Source of the DNA: Pseudomonadota bacterium
GTDB lineage: Bacteria; Pseudomonadota; Alphaproteobacteria; Acetobacterales; Acetobacteraceae
Assembly (NCBI GenBank): GCA_021805485.1
Contig: JAJZFF010000295.1
Span: 1 to 12,453, forward strand
Direction of reading: 5' to 3'
DNA: 12,453 nucleotides
The first letter of the stretch is position 1, and every line of letters begins with the position of its first letter. The position numbers were made by a program, and so were the translations under genes. The notes beneath the pieces were generated by a model. That model saw only the letters and a list, made by a program, of their open reading frames with translations, was not told the origin of the DNA and did no database searches. This document shows, one piece after another, positions 1-8,082 of this stretch.

Positions 1-969
1 CTTCAGCCCGACCAGCGCGGCGACGGCGCCCAGCACCGCCAGCGGGTTGGCGACCACCCAGCGGAGATCGAGGCTCATCCCGATGGCGACGAGGAAGACC
101 CCGATCAGCAGGCCCTTGAACGGCTCGATCGTCACCTCGACCTGCCGGCGATACTCGGTCTCGGCCAGAAGCAGCCCGGCGATCAGCGCCCCCATCGCCA
201 TCGACAGCCCCGCCGCGGCGGTGGCCAGCGCGGTGGCCACGACGACCAGAAGCGAGGCCGCCATGAACAGCTCCGGGCTGCGCGTGCGCGCCACGCCGCG
301 AAACAGCGGCCGCAGGCCGAGCCGCCCGAGGGCGACGATCATCGCGACGGCGAACACCGCCTGGCCGACCACGATGCCGAGACGCATCATCCCGACCCCG
401 TCGGACCCGGCCCCGAGCAGCCCGAGCGCGAACATCACCGGCAGCACGGCGAGATCCTGGAACAGCAGGAGGGCGAAGCTGAGCCGCCCGACCGGGGCGA
501 GCAGGTGCCCGGCCTCGCCCAGCACCTGGATCACCACCGCCGTCGAGGACATCGCCAGCGCCAGGGCGAGCACGAGGGCCGCGCCCGGCGGCAGGCCGGC
601 GGTGAGCGCGGCGGCGCCGAGCACGGCGACGGCGGCGAGGAATTGCAGCGTGCCGAGGCCGAACACCAGCCGCGCCATGCCGAGCACGCGCTCGAAGGAG
701 AGCTCGAGCCCGATGGTGAACAACAGCAGCACCACGCCGAACTCGGCGAAGGGCGCGAAGCGGTCCGGATCGGCGATGGTGACGATGGCGAGCCACGGCA
801 CCCGTCCGGCCAGCGCGCCGAGCCCCGAGGGCCCGACGGCGATGCCGACGAGCATGAAGCCGAGCACCGGGCTGACCCGCAGCCGATGAAACACGGGAAT
901 GACCACGGAGGCGGCCGAGAGGATGAGCAGCGGCTCGCGCAGGGCCTCGGGGTCGATCGCCTGGCTCAC
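1..969 (-). CDS. CPA2-family cation:proton antiporter (KefB/KefC-like), 3' end outside window
   Basis: This is the N-terminal 323 residues of a monovalent cation:proton antiporter of the inner membrane. It exchanges K+ or Na+ for H+ and so affects pH and cation balance. The frame starts at a GTG (967–969) behind a good Shine-Dalgarno sequence (GGGAGG, 6 nt upstream of the start) and stays open to base 1. Family landmarks are a GFMLVGIAVGPSGLG helix-1 segment near residues 37–51, FGVVLLLFTIGLELS at 77–91, the SSTAVVIQVL helix at 141–150, FQDLAVLP at 170–177 and FLVAIGMSLDLRW near the end of the visible part. The whole visible part is strings of hydrophobic helices. The C-terminal domain (TrkA-N/RCK in Kef proteins) would lie beyond the window, so KefB, KefC and other CPA2 types cannot be separated. 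It lies 34 nt downstream of the flavoprotein gene and could be cotranscribed with it. Confidence 0.9.
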   Translation of the reverse strand, partial: MSQAIDPEALREPLLILSAASVVIPVFHRLRVSPVLGFMLVGIAVGPSGLGALAGRVPWLAIVTIADPDRFAPFAEFGVVLLLFTIGLELSFERVLGMARLVFGLGTLQFLAAVAVLGAAALTAGLPPGAALVLALALAMSSTAVVIQVLGEAGHLLAPVGRLSFALLLFQDLAVLPVMFALGLLGAGSDGVGMMRLGIVVGQAVFAVAMIVALGRLGLRPLFRGVARTRSPELFMAASLLVVVATALATAAAGLSMAMGALIAGLLLAETEYRRQVEVTIEPFKGLLIGVFLVAIGMSLDLRWVVANPLAVLGAVAALVGLK

Positions 970-1003
970 CGTGCCCTCCCGCCGTCAGCCATCCACGCGA
1001 CGT

Positions 1004-2542
1004 TCATTCGGCGGTCGGATGGACCTTCTCGCTCGCCGCGCAGCCGGCGTCGCAGCAGCGCCCGGGCTGGCGGCCCGCTCCATGGGAGGCGCGGCGGGCG
1101 TCGGCGGCGATGCCGCGGTCGAGCAGCCGCTCGACCAGCTCGGCGCGCTCCCAGGTCGGATAGTTGCGCCAGATCTCGCGCTTCATCGCCTCCGGCGAGC
1201 CGCCGCCATGCAGCGAGATCACCGAATACCAGCCGCCCTGGCCGGAGGCGGTGAGATCCTCCACCAGCCGCGCCAGCTCGACGCGCTGCGCCGCTGGAAT
1301 ATCCGCCCGGCCGGCGAGCACGGCGGCGAGCGAGGCCGCCGTCGCCGGGTTGTGATCCTCCTCCGGGCCGGGCAGCGCGACGATCAGCCCGCCGGAAACA
1401 TAGTGGGCGAGGCGGTGCATGTCGTAGATCTGATTGGCCAGCAGCAGCTTGCCGATATTGGCGAAGACCGGGTCCGGCATCGCCGACCCCGCCGGATCGG
1501 CCTGGCCATAGACCGAGGCGGCGACGCCGCAGGCGAAGAACCCCTCGACGATCTTGATCAGCTCGACCATCGCCTCGCGGATATGGGGCTGGCGGTCGGC
1601 GTCGAGCCCGTTGGCTTCGCACATCAGCGCCCCCGCGCCGATCAGCAGGTCGCCGAAGCCGGCGCGCGCGCCGATGCAGGAATGGCGGTGATGGGTGGCG
1701 TAGCTGGTGGTGAGAAACCCGCCCTCTTCGGCCTCGCCGGCCAGGAACACCCGCTCATCCGGCACGAACACGTCGTCGAAGACGACGACGCCGGTGGACT
1801 GGCCATATCGGGCGGAGAATTTCGCCGCGCCCTCGCCCGGCCGCCCGGCGGGGCGGGCGATGATGGTCACGCCCGGCGCGTCGACCGGCACGGCACAGCA
1901 GACCGCGAAATCGCGCTCCGCCTCGGTCATGCTGCGGCACGGCATGACGAGGAACTCGTGCATGTAGGGTGCGCCGGTGACGATCGCCTTGGTGCCGCGA
2001 ATGACGATGCCACCGGGCCGGCGTTCCGTGATGTGGACATAGACATCGGGATTGGGCTGGCGGCCCGGACGCAGCGACCGGTCGCCCTTGGCGTCGGTCA
2101 TCGCCACGCCGAGGGTGAGATCCTCGGCCTGCACGCGGTCGAGATAGGCCAGGAAGCGGGCGTGATACGCGGTGCCGTGCGCGGCATCGGCGCGCGCGGT
2201 GGCCTGGAAGATGGCGTTCAGGGCGTCGTGGCCGAGATAGCGCTGGGCACAGCCGGAATGGCGGCAGACGAGGCGCACGGCTTCGAGCTTGGCGAGCAGG
2301 TCGTCCCGGTTCTCGTTGACGTGCAGCATACGGCTGACGCGCGCCCCGGTGCGGGACTGCGTGGCGGCGAGCAGGTGCGCGCTCTCCGGCCGCAGGGCGA
2401 AATCATAGGTAATGCCGACCGCGGCGATGCCGGGGGCGAGGCGCGGCTCATCGGCGACACTGGCCACCGCGTCGCCGTCGATGAAGACGCGCGGACGCAG
2501 GCGGCGCAGGGACTCGCGATAGTCGGCGGCAGACATCAGCAT
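1004..2542 (-). CDS. 4-hydroxyphenylacetate 3-hydroxylase / 4-hydroxybutyryl-CoA dehydratase superfamily flavoprotein
   Basis: This 512-residue protein is of the HpaB/AbfD acyl-CoA-dehydrogenase-like FAD fold. It aligns along its length with clostridial 4-hydroxybutyryl-CoA dehydratase (AbfD) as I remember that sequence: MLMSAADYRESL at the start, AMTDAKGDRS at 147–156, a FDDVFVPDER flavin-side motif at 255–264, HRHS at 285–288 and LHGGGSPEA at 444–452. Of the AbfD [4Fe-4S] ligands Cys99, Cys103, His292 and Cys299, only Cys98 and His285 have counterparts. The other two positions are Tyr102 and Ala292. The AbfD catalytic Tyr296 and Glu455 correspond to Cys289 and Ile442. The tail carries a CCDAGC cluster (496–501) that AbfD lacks. 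I therefore infer a flavin enzyme, perhaps a monooxygenase or an unassigned acyl-CoA enzyme, rather than a true dehydratase. The substrate is unknown. The start at 2542 has GGGAGAG upstream. The gene is 27 nt after ppa copy 1. Confidence 0.8.
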   Translation of the reverse strand: MLMSAADYRESLRRLRPRVFIDGDAVASVADEPRLAPGIAAVGITYDFALRPESAHLLAATQSRTGARVSRMLHVNENRDDLLAKLEAVRLVCRHSGCAQRYLGHDALNAIFQATARADAAHGTAYHARFLAYLDRVQAEDLTLGVAMTDAKGDRSLRPGRQPNPDVYVHITERRPGGIVIRGTKAIVTGAPYMHEFLVMPCRSMTEAERDFAVCCAVPVDAPGVTIIARPAGRPGEGAAKFSARYGQSTGVVVFDDVFVPDERVFLAGEAEEGGFLTTSYATHHRHSCIGARAGFGDLLIGAGALMCEANGLDADRQPHIREAMVELIKIVEGFFACGVAASVYGQADPAGSAMPDPVFANIGKLLLANQIYDMHRLAHYVSGGLIVALPGPEEDHNPATAASLAAVLAGRADIPAAQRVELARLVEDLTASGQGGWYSVISLHGGGSPEAMKREIWRNYPTWERAELVERLLDRGIAADARRASHGAGRQPGRCCDAGCAASEKVHPTAE

Positions 2543-2569
2543 CGATCGCTCTCCCCGCGCCCCGCCGCC

Positions 2570-3097
2570 TCAGGCCGGCTTGCCGGCGACGATGGCCCCG
2601 AGGATGTAGCGCTCCGCCGCCTCGCGGTCGCCCCAGCCCGAGAGCTTCACCCACTTGCCCTGCTCGAGGTCCTTGTAGCGGGTGAAGAAATGCTCGATCG
2701 CCTGGCGCGTGATCTCCGGCAGCTCGGCGACGGTGGCGATATGGCTGTGCTGCGGGTGGATCTTGTCGTGCGGGACGCAGACCACCTTCTCATCCGGCCC
2801 GGCCTCGTCCTCCATGTGCAGCACGCCGATCGGGCGCGAGCGGATCACCGCGCCGGGAACCACCTGCGAGGGGACCAGGACGAGCGCATCCACCGGGTCG
2901 CCATCGGCGGCGAGGGTTCCGGGAATGAAGCCGTAAGCGGCCGGATAGGCCGTCGGCGTGAACAGGAACCGGTCCACCACCACCGCGCCGGAGACCTTGT
3001 CCACCTCGTATTTCACCGACGATCCCTGCGGAATCTCGATGACCACGTTGATGTCCTGCGGCGGGCTGTTCCCGGTCGAGATCTTGGCGACATCCAT
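2570..3097 (-). CDS. ppa: Soluble inorganic pyrophosphatase, family I (copy 1)
   Basis: This cytosolic Mg2+-dependent enzyme hydrolyses pyrophosphate to two phosphates and so pulls biosynthetic reactions forward. The 175-residue product has the usual length. All active-site positions known from the E. coli enzyme are present at the same numbers: Lys29, Glu31, Arg43, Tyr51, Tyr55, Asp65, Asp67 and Asp70 in the DGDPVD motif, then Asp97, Asp102, Lys104, Tyr141 and Lys142. The frame is open further upstream to 3193, but that would run through the terminator hairpin of hppA and add 32 unconserved residues. I therefore take the ATG at 3095–3097, whose MDVAKI matches MNVSKI of copy 2. The upstream ribosome-binding site is weak to moderate (GGAG). 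The gene lies beyond the hppA terminator, so it probably has its own promoter, and it may lead a unit with the flavoprotein and antiporter genes. Confidence 0.95.
   Translation of the reverse strand: MDVAKISTGNSPPQDINVVIEIPQGSSVKYEVDKVSGAVVVDRFLFTPTAYPAAYGFIPGTLAADGDPVDALVLVPSQVVPGAVIRSRPIGVLHMEDEAGPDEKVVCVPHDKIHPQHSHIATVAELPEITRQAIEHFFTRYKDLEQGKWVKLSGWGDREAAERYILGAIVAGKPA
2662..2716 (-). repeat. 55-bp direct repeat shared by the two ppa genes (copy 1 side)
   Basis: This stretch is identical base for base to 5589–5643. It encodes the region from [18 protein letters not shown], including the catalytic Tyr-Lys pair. The two copies are in direct orientation 2.9 kb apart and flank hppA. Confidence 0.9.
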
Positions 3098-3143
3098 CCT
3101 GACGTGCTCCGTCTGACGCGCCGGCCGAACGCACGGCGGTACC

Positions 3144-3172
3144 ATCATGTCGGAAGCGGGGCGCGAAAACAA
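3144..3172 (-). promoter_or_regulatory. Possible sigma-70-type promoter for ppa copy 1
   Basis: TTGTTT (3172–3167) and CATGAT (3149–3144) are separated by 17 nt. They match three and four positions of the -35 and -10 consensus. The start point would fall near 3137, leaving a leader of about 40 nt before ppa copy 1. The -35 box lies in the T-tract of the hppA terminator. The assignment is weak and rests mainly on the need for a promoter after a strong terminator. Confidence 0.3.
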
Positions 3173-3201
3173 AGGCCCCGGATGCAGCCGCATCCGGGGC
3201 C
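3166..3201 (-). terminator. Intrinsic terminator of hppA
   Basis: A perfect 12-bp GC-rich stem (ggccccggatgc with gcatccggggcc, 3174–3185 and 3190–3201) has a 4-nt loop. On the minus strand it is followed by TTTGTTTT (3173–3166). It begins 25 nt after the hppA stop codon. This is a textbook Rho-independent terminator for leftward transcription, and it separates hppA from ppa copy 1. Confidence 0.9.
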
Positions 3202-3226
3202 CATCGCGACCGCGCGGCCGTCGTCC

Positions 3227-5323
3227 TTATCCCGCCCAGCGGGCGAGCACGGCGAGCAGCAGCAGAGCGACGATGTTGGTGATCTTGATCATCGGGTTGA
3301 CCGCCGGGCCGGCGGTGTCCTTGTAGGGATCGCCAACGGTATCGCCGGTCACGGCCGCCTTGTGGGCTTCCGAGCCCTTGCCGCCGTGGTGGCCTTCCTC
3401 GATGTATTTCTTCGCGTTGTCCCAGGCGCCGCCACCCGACGTCATGGAAATGGCGACGAAGAGGCCGGTGACGATGGTGCCGAGCAGCATCGCGCCGACC
3501 GAGGAGAAAGCCGCAGTGCGGCCCGCGATCAGGTCGATGACGATGTAGAGCACGATCGGCGCCAGCACCGGCAGCAGCGAGGGGATGATCATCTCGCGGA
3601 TCGCCGCCTTGGTCAGGAGATCGACGGCGCGGCCATATTCCGGCTTGGCGGTGCCCGCCATGATGCCCGGGATTTCGCGGAACTGCCGGCGCACTTCCAC
3701 GACGACGGCCCCGGCCGCGCGGCCAACCGCGGTCATGCCCATCGCCCCGAACAGATAGGGCAGCAGGCCGCCGATGAAGAGCCCGACGACGACATACGGA
3801 TCCGACAAGGTGAACGATACGTTGAGCTTCGGGAAATAGTGCTTGAGGTCCTCGGTGTAGGCGGCGAACAGCACCAGCGAGGCGAGACCGGCCGAGCCGA
3901 TGGCATAGCCCTTGGTCACCGCCTTGGTGGTGTTGCCGACCGCGTCCAGCGCGTCGGTGAAGGTGCGCACCTCCTTGGGCAGGTTCGACATCTCGGCGAT
4001 GCCGCCGGCATTGTCCGTCACCGGGCCGTAGGCATCGAGGGCGACGATCATGCCCGCCAGCGCCAGCATGGTGGTGGCGGCGATGGCGATGCCGAACAGG
4101 CCGGCGACCAGGGAGGCCACGATGATGCCGGCGCAGATCACCACCACCGGCAGCGCGGTCGCCTCCATCGAGACGGCCAGGCCCTGGATGACGTTGGTGC
4201 CGTGGCCGGTCGTCGAAGCCAGCGCGATCGAGCGCACCGGACGATACTCGGTCGAGGTGAAATACTCCGTGATCCAGACGATGAAGCCGGTGACCAGCAG
4301 GCCGACGATGGCGCACAGGAACAGGTCGAACCCGGTCACCGCGCCGCCCTGGCTCATCGGCATCGCGGTGCCGAAGCCGACGAAGGTGGCGATCACCAGC
4401 GCGATGGCCACCACCGAGAGCAGACCGGTGACGATCAGCCCCTTGTAGAGCGCCTTCATGATGTTGCCGCCGGCATCGAGCTTGACGAAGTACGTGCCGA
4501 TCACCGAGGTGACGATGCAGACGCCGCCGATGCCGAGCGGCAGCATCATCACCCAGTCGCGCACCGGCGGGGTGAAGAAGATCGCGCCGAGCAGCATGGT
4601 GGCGACGACGGTCACGACATAGGTCTCGAACAGGTCGGCGGCCATGCCGGCGCAGTCGCCGACATTGTCGCCGACATTGTCGGCGATCACGGCCGGGTTG
4701 CGGGGATCATCCTCGGGAATGCCGGCCTCGACCTTGCCGACGAGGTCGGCGCCGACATCGGCGCCCTTGGTGAAGATGCCGCCGCCGAGACGGGCGAAGA
4801 TGGAGATCAGCGAAGCGCCGAAGCTCAACGCCACCATCGCCTCCAGCACCGGGCGCAGCTCGGTCCCCTGCATGCCCGCGCGCAGGATGAGGTAGTAGAT
4901 CGTGACCCCGAGCAGGCCGAGGCCGACCACCAGCAGGCCGGTGATGGCACCGGACTTGAAGGCGAGGTCCAGACCCGCCGCCAGCCCTTTGCGGGCCGCC
5001 TCGGCGGTGCGGACGTTGGCCCGCACCGAGACGTTCATCCCGGCATACCCGGCGGCGGCGGACAGCGCCGAGCCGATCAGGAAGCCGATGGCGACATGGA
5101 CACCGAGCGCGACGCCGAGGATGACCAGGATGACGACGCCAACGATGGCGATGGTCGTGTACTGGCGATTGAGGTAGGCGCGGGCGCCTTCCTGGATCGC
5201 TGCGGCGATCTCCTGCATGCGGGCATTGCCCGCATCCGCGGCGAGCACCGCGCGGCTGGTCATCCAGCCATAGGCGATCGCCAGCGCGCCGCAGGCGATG
5301 ATGATGATATAGGCCAACAGCAT
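3227..5323 (-). CDS. hppA: K+-independent H+-translocating membrane pyrophosphatase
   Basis: This integral membrane enzyme couples pyrophosphate hydrolysis to proton export and conserves energy that soluble pyrophosphatases lose as heat. The product is 698 residues with about 16 hydrophobic segments. The pyrophosphate/Mg-binding region is intact: [13 protein letters not shown] at 187–199, the acidic DDPRNP, and [12 protein letters not shown] at 215–226. A second conserved acidic set appears near [12 protein letters not shown] (430–441) and [12 protein letters not shown] near the C-terminus. [10 protein letters not shown] has Lys467, the residue marking the K+-independent H+-pumping subfamily; K+-dependent forms have Ala there. 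The reading frame is open upstream to 6157 on the same strand, but that stretch is an out-of-frame reading of ppa copy 2. The true start is the ATG at 5321–5323 ([10 protein letters not shown]). It is 149 nt downstream of ppa copy 2 and is followed by a strong intrinsic terminator. Confidence 0.96.
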   Translation of the reverse strand: MLLAYIIIIACGALAIAYGWMTSRAVLAADAGNARMQEIAAAIQEGARAYLNRQYTTIAIVGVVILVILGVALGVHVAIGFLIGSALSAAAGYAGMNVSVRANVRTAEAARKGLAAGLDLAFKSGAITGLLVVGLGLLGVTIYYLILRAGMQGTELRPVLEAMVALSFGASLISIFARLGGGIFTKGADVGADLVGKVEAGIPEDDPRNPAVIADNVGDNVGDCAGMAADLFETYVVTVVATMLLGAIFFTPPVRDWVMMLPLGIGGVCIVTSVIGTYFVKLDAGGNIMKALYKGLIVTGLLSVVAIALVIATFVGFGTAMPMSQGGAVTGFDLFLCAIVGLLVTGFIVWITEYFTSTEYRPVRSIALASTTGHGTNVIQGLAVSMEATALPVVVICAGIIVASLVAGLFGIAIAATTMLALAGMIVALDAYGPVTDNAGGIAEMSNLPKEVRTFTDALDAVGNTTKAVTKGYAIGSAGLASLVLFAAYTEDLKHYFPKLNVSFTLSDPYVVVGLFIGGLLPYLFGAMGMTAVGRAAGAVVVEVRRQFREIPGIMAGTAKPEYGRAVDLLTKAAIREMIIPSLLPVLAPIVLYIVIDLIAGRTAAFSSVGAMLLGTIVTGLFVAISMTSGGGAWDNAKKYIEEGHHGGKGSEAHKAAVTGDTVGDPYKDTAGPAVNPMIKITNIVALLLLAVLARWAG

Positions 5324-5353
5324 CCCGGAGGTTTCCTTTTGGACTGGACGGCG

Positions 5354-5382
5354 ATTCGAGGACGTGCGCTCAGCCGAGGCAA
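5354..5382 (-). promoter_or_regulatory. Possible internal promoter for hppA
   Basis: TTGCCT (5382–5377) and TCGAAT (5359–5354) are 17 nt apart, each with four of six consensus matches. They lie in the 149-nt gap before hppA, and the start point would be about 24 nt upstream of the ATG. The rest of the gap (5324–5472) shows no ORF and no convincing terminator after ppa copy 2. hppA may therefore also be read from the upstream ppa promoter. Confidence 0.35.
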
Positions 5383-5472
5383 AGCGGCGCGGAAAATGGC
5401 AGAACCATCCCGCACAGGCAACGGCACCCGGCGCCGGATGGCCGATTTCCCTCCGCTGTGGCCGCGGCGCCG

Positions 5473-6039
5473 CTACTCGGCGGCCGCGGCCAGATAATCG
5501 CCGGGCCGCGCGCGGCGGATGCAGGCCAGCACCAGCGCCTCCGCGTCCACGCGCTCGCCCCAGCCCAGCACCTTCACCCACTTGCCCCGCTCGAGGTCCT
5601 TGTAGCGGGTGAAGAAATGCTCGATCGCCTGGCGCGTGATCTCGGGCAGGTCGCCGATTTCGGCGACATCGGCGTGCTGCGGGTGGATGCGGTCGTGCGG
5701 CACGCAGATGATCTTCTCGTCGCGCCCCGCCTCGTCCTCCATCAGCAGGACGCCGATCGGCCGGGCCCGCACCACCGCGCCCGGAACGAGCTGGCTCGGC
5801 AGCACCTGGTTCGGCAGCAGCACCAGCGCATCGGCCGGGTCGCCATCCTCGGCCAGCGTGCCGGGAATGAAGCCGTAGGCGGCCGGATAGGCCATCGGCG
5901 TGAACAGGAACCGGTCGACGACGACCGCACCGGACTCCTTGTCGATCTCGTACTTGACCGCCGACCCCTGCGGAATCTCGATGACGACGTTGATGTCCGC
6001 AGGCGGCAGCCGGCCCGCCGCGATCTTGCTGACGTTCAT
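5473..6039 (-). CDS. ppa: Soluble inorganic pyrophosphatase, family I (copy 2, with 5-residue insert)
   Basis: This second cytosolic family I pyrophosphatase has 188 residues and is about three-quarters identical to copy 1 over the shared 163 positions. The active-site set is complete: Lys29, Glu31, Arg43, Tyr51, Tyr55, Asp65, Asp67, Asp70, then Asp102, Asp107, Lys109, Tyr146 and Lys147. The last five are shifted by 5 because of an insertion in [14 protein letters not shown], which comes from a 15-bp tandem duplication. The C-terminus (after about residue 165) has diverged from copy 1 and ends in an Ala-rich tail. The ATG at 6037–6039 follows AAGGA at good spacing and a well-formed promoter. 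It is the first gene of the leftward pyrophosphatase group. Nothing in the sequence suggests it is inactive, so both copies probably work. Confidence 0.95.
   Translation of the reverse strand: MNVSKIAAGRLPPADINVVIEIPQGSAVKYEIDKESGAVVVDRFLFTPMAYPAAYGFIPGTLAEDGDPADALVLLPNQVLPSQLVPGAVVRARPIGVLLMEDEAGRDEKIICVPHDRIHPQHADVAEIGDLPEITRQAIEHFFTRYKDLERGKWVKVLGWGERVDAEALVLACIRRARPGDYLAAAAE
5589..5643 (-). repeat. 55-bp direct repeat shared by the two ppa genes (copy 2 side)
   Basis: This is the partner of 2662–2716, with no mismatch across 55 bases even though the genes around it differ at many third codon positions. Confidence 0.9.
5791..5820 (-). repeat. 15-bp tandem duplication inside ppa copy 2
   Basis: ctggctcggcagcac (5791–5805) and ctggttcggcagcag (5806–5820) are adjacent and match at 13 of 15 bases. 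They encode the [10 protein letters not shown] pair that makes copy 2 five residues longer here than copy 1 and the E. coli enzyme. Confidence 0.85.
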
Positions 6040-6051
6040 GGTGTTCCTTTA

Positions 6052-6066
6052 TGTTGCAGTGCAACA
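6052..6066. promoter_or_regulatory. Perfect 15-bp palindrome, operator-like
   Basis: TGTTGCA and TGCAACA are perfect inverted arms around a single central base. The element lies just downstream of the predicted ppa copy 2 transcription start and about 12 nt before its start codon. A dimeric repressor bound here would block initiation or early elongation. From memory the sequence resembles TGC-rich sites bound by the polyhydroxyalkanoate regulator PhaR in alphaproteobacteria, but that identification is only inference. Confidence 0.5.
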
Positions 6067-6076
6067 AAGCCTGCCC

Positions 6077-6105
6077 TGTATATCCGCCGAGCGCAGCCTT
6101 GCCAA
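6077..6105 (-). promoter_or_regulatory. Promoter of ppa copy 2
   Basis: TTGGCA (6105–6100) and TATACA (6082–6077) are separated by exactly 17 nt. They match five and four positions of the sigma-70 consensus, which is the best promoter match in the window. The start point would fall near 6070, giving a leader of about 30 nt that contains the 15-bp palindrome and the ribosome-binding site of ppa copy 2. Confidence 0.65.
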
Positions 6106-6142
6106 GTGCGCGGTTTGCGGGTTCCCATGCGCCTCCCGCCAC

Positions 6143-6216
6143 GCGCCCGTAGCTCAACCGGTCAGAGCGGGCCGCTCATAACGGCTTGGTTGCAGGTTCG
6201 AGTCCTGCCGGGCGCA
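6143..6216 (+). tRNA. tRNA with CAU anticodon, probably tRNA-Ile2
   Basis: The cloverleaf is complete. It has a perfect 7-bp acceptor stem (6143–6149 with 6209–6215) and a D stem gctc/gagc. The anticodon stem is ggccg/cggct with loop CTCATAA, and the anticodon CAT is at 6177–6179. The T stem is a perfect gcagg/cctgc with loop TTCGAGT, and the discriminator base is A6216. The CCA end is not encoded. A CAU anticodon could mean elongator Met or the AUA-reading tRNA-Ile, whose C34 becomes lysidine through TilS. The CTTGGTTG stretch after the anticodon stem resembles Ile2 tRNAs such as E. coli ileX, so I favour Ile2. It is not the initiator, because the acceptor 1–72 pair is a normal G–C and the anticodon stem lacks the three G–C pairs. 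Confidence 0.93.
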
Positions 6217-6237
6217 GGCGCGCGGGCTGCCGCCTGA

Positions 6238-6266
6238 TTGCCGATCGCGTCCTGCCCGCCTATTAG
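6238..6266 (+). promoter_or_regulatory. Probable promoter of ettA
   Basis: TTGCCG (6238–6243) and TATTAG (6261–6266) are 17 nt apart, each matching four of six consensus positions. It lies between the tRNA and ettA and would give a leader of about 100 nt. That leader holds a possible 7-bp stem (gcccgcc 6269–6275 with ggcgggc 6294–6300). Confidence 0.45.
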
Positions 6267-6373
6267 AAGCCCGCCTGCCATGACGCGCACCCCGGCGGGC
6301 CTGCGCCGGGAGCTGCCGAACCCCATCGGCCGGAGCTCCATCGGCGCGGCAGGCGCATCAGCGAGGAACCCGG

Positions 6374-8053
<1,680 letters not shown>

Positions 8054-8082
8054 GCGGTCCGCCCGCGCCCGCGCCGCTGGCC

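Noticed and set aside
3098..3193. Extra 32 N-terminal residues on ppa copy 1
   Set aside because: They would be read through the hppA terminator hairpin and have no counterpart in copy 2 or in the E. coli enzyme.
899..5497. A 4.6-kb open frame on the plus strand (1532 codons)
   Set aside because: It lies wholly antisense to the antiporter start, the flavoprotein, ppa copy 1 and hppA. High GC with strong third-position bias leaves the antisense frame free of stops. The translation is His/Asp/Arg/Gly-rich low-complexity with no domain.
6099..6127. Plus-strand promoter for the tRNA using TTGCCA at 6099–6104, sharing bases with the -35 of ppa copy 2
   Set aside because: The -35 is good and would make a neat back-to-back overlap, but the hexamer at 17-nt spacing (TTCCCA) is a very poor -10. 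I could not support it.
5324..6157. N-terminal extension of HppA through the ppa copy 2 region
   Set aside because: The frame is open, but it reads ppa copy 2 out of frame. HppA proteins begin at the MLLAY-type first helix, and a ribosome-binding region precedes that ATG.
6254..6300. gcccgcct direct repeats with a downstream ggcgggc as a riboswitch-like alternating stem
   Set aside because: The stems are 7 bp, the spacing is long and no known riboswitch core is visible. It was kept only as a note in the ettA leader.
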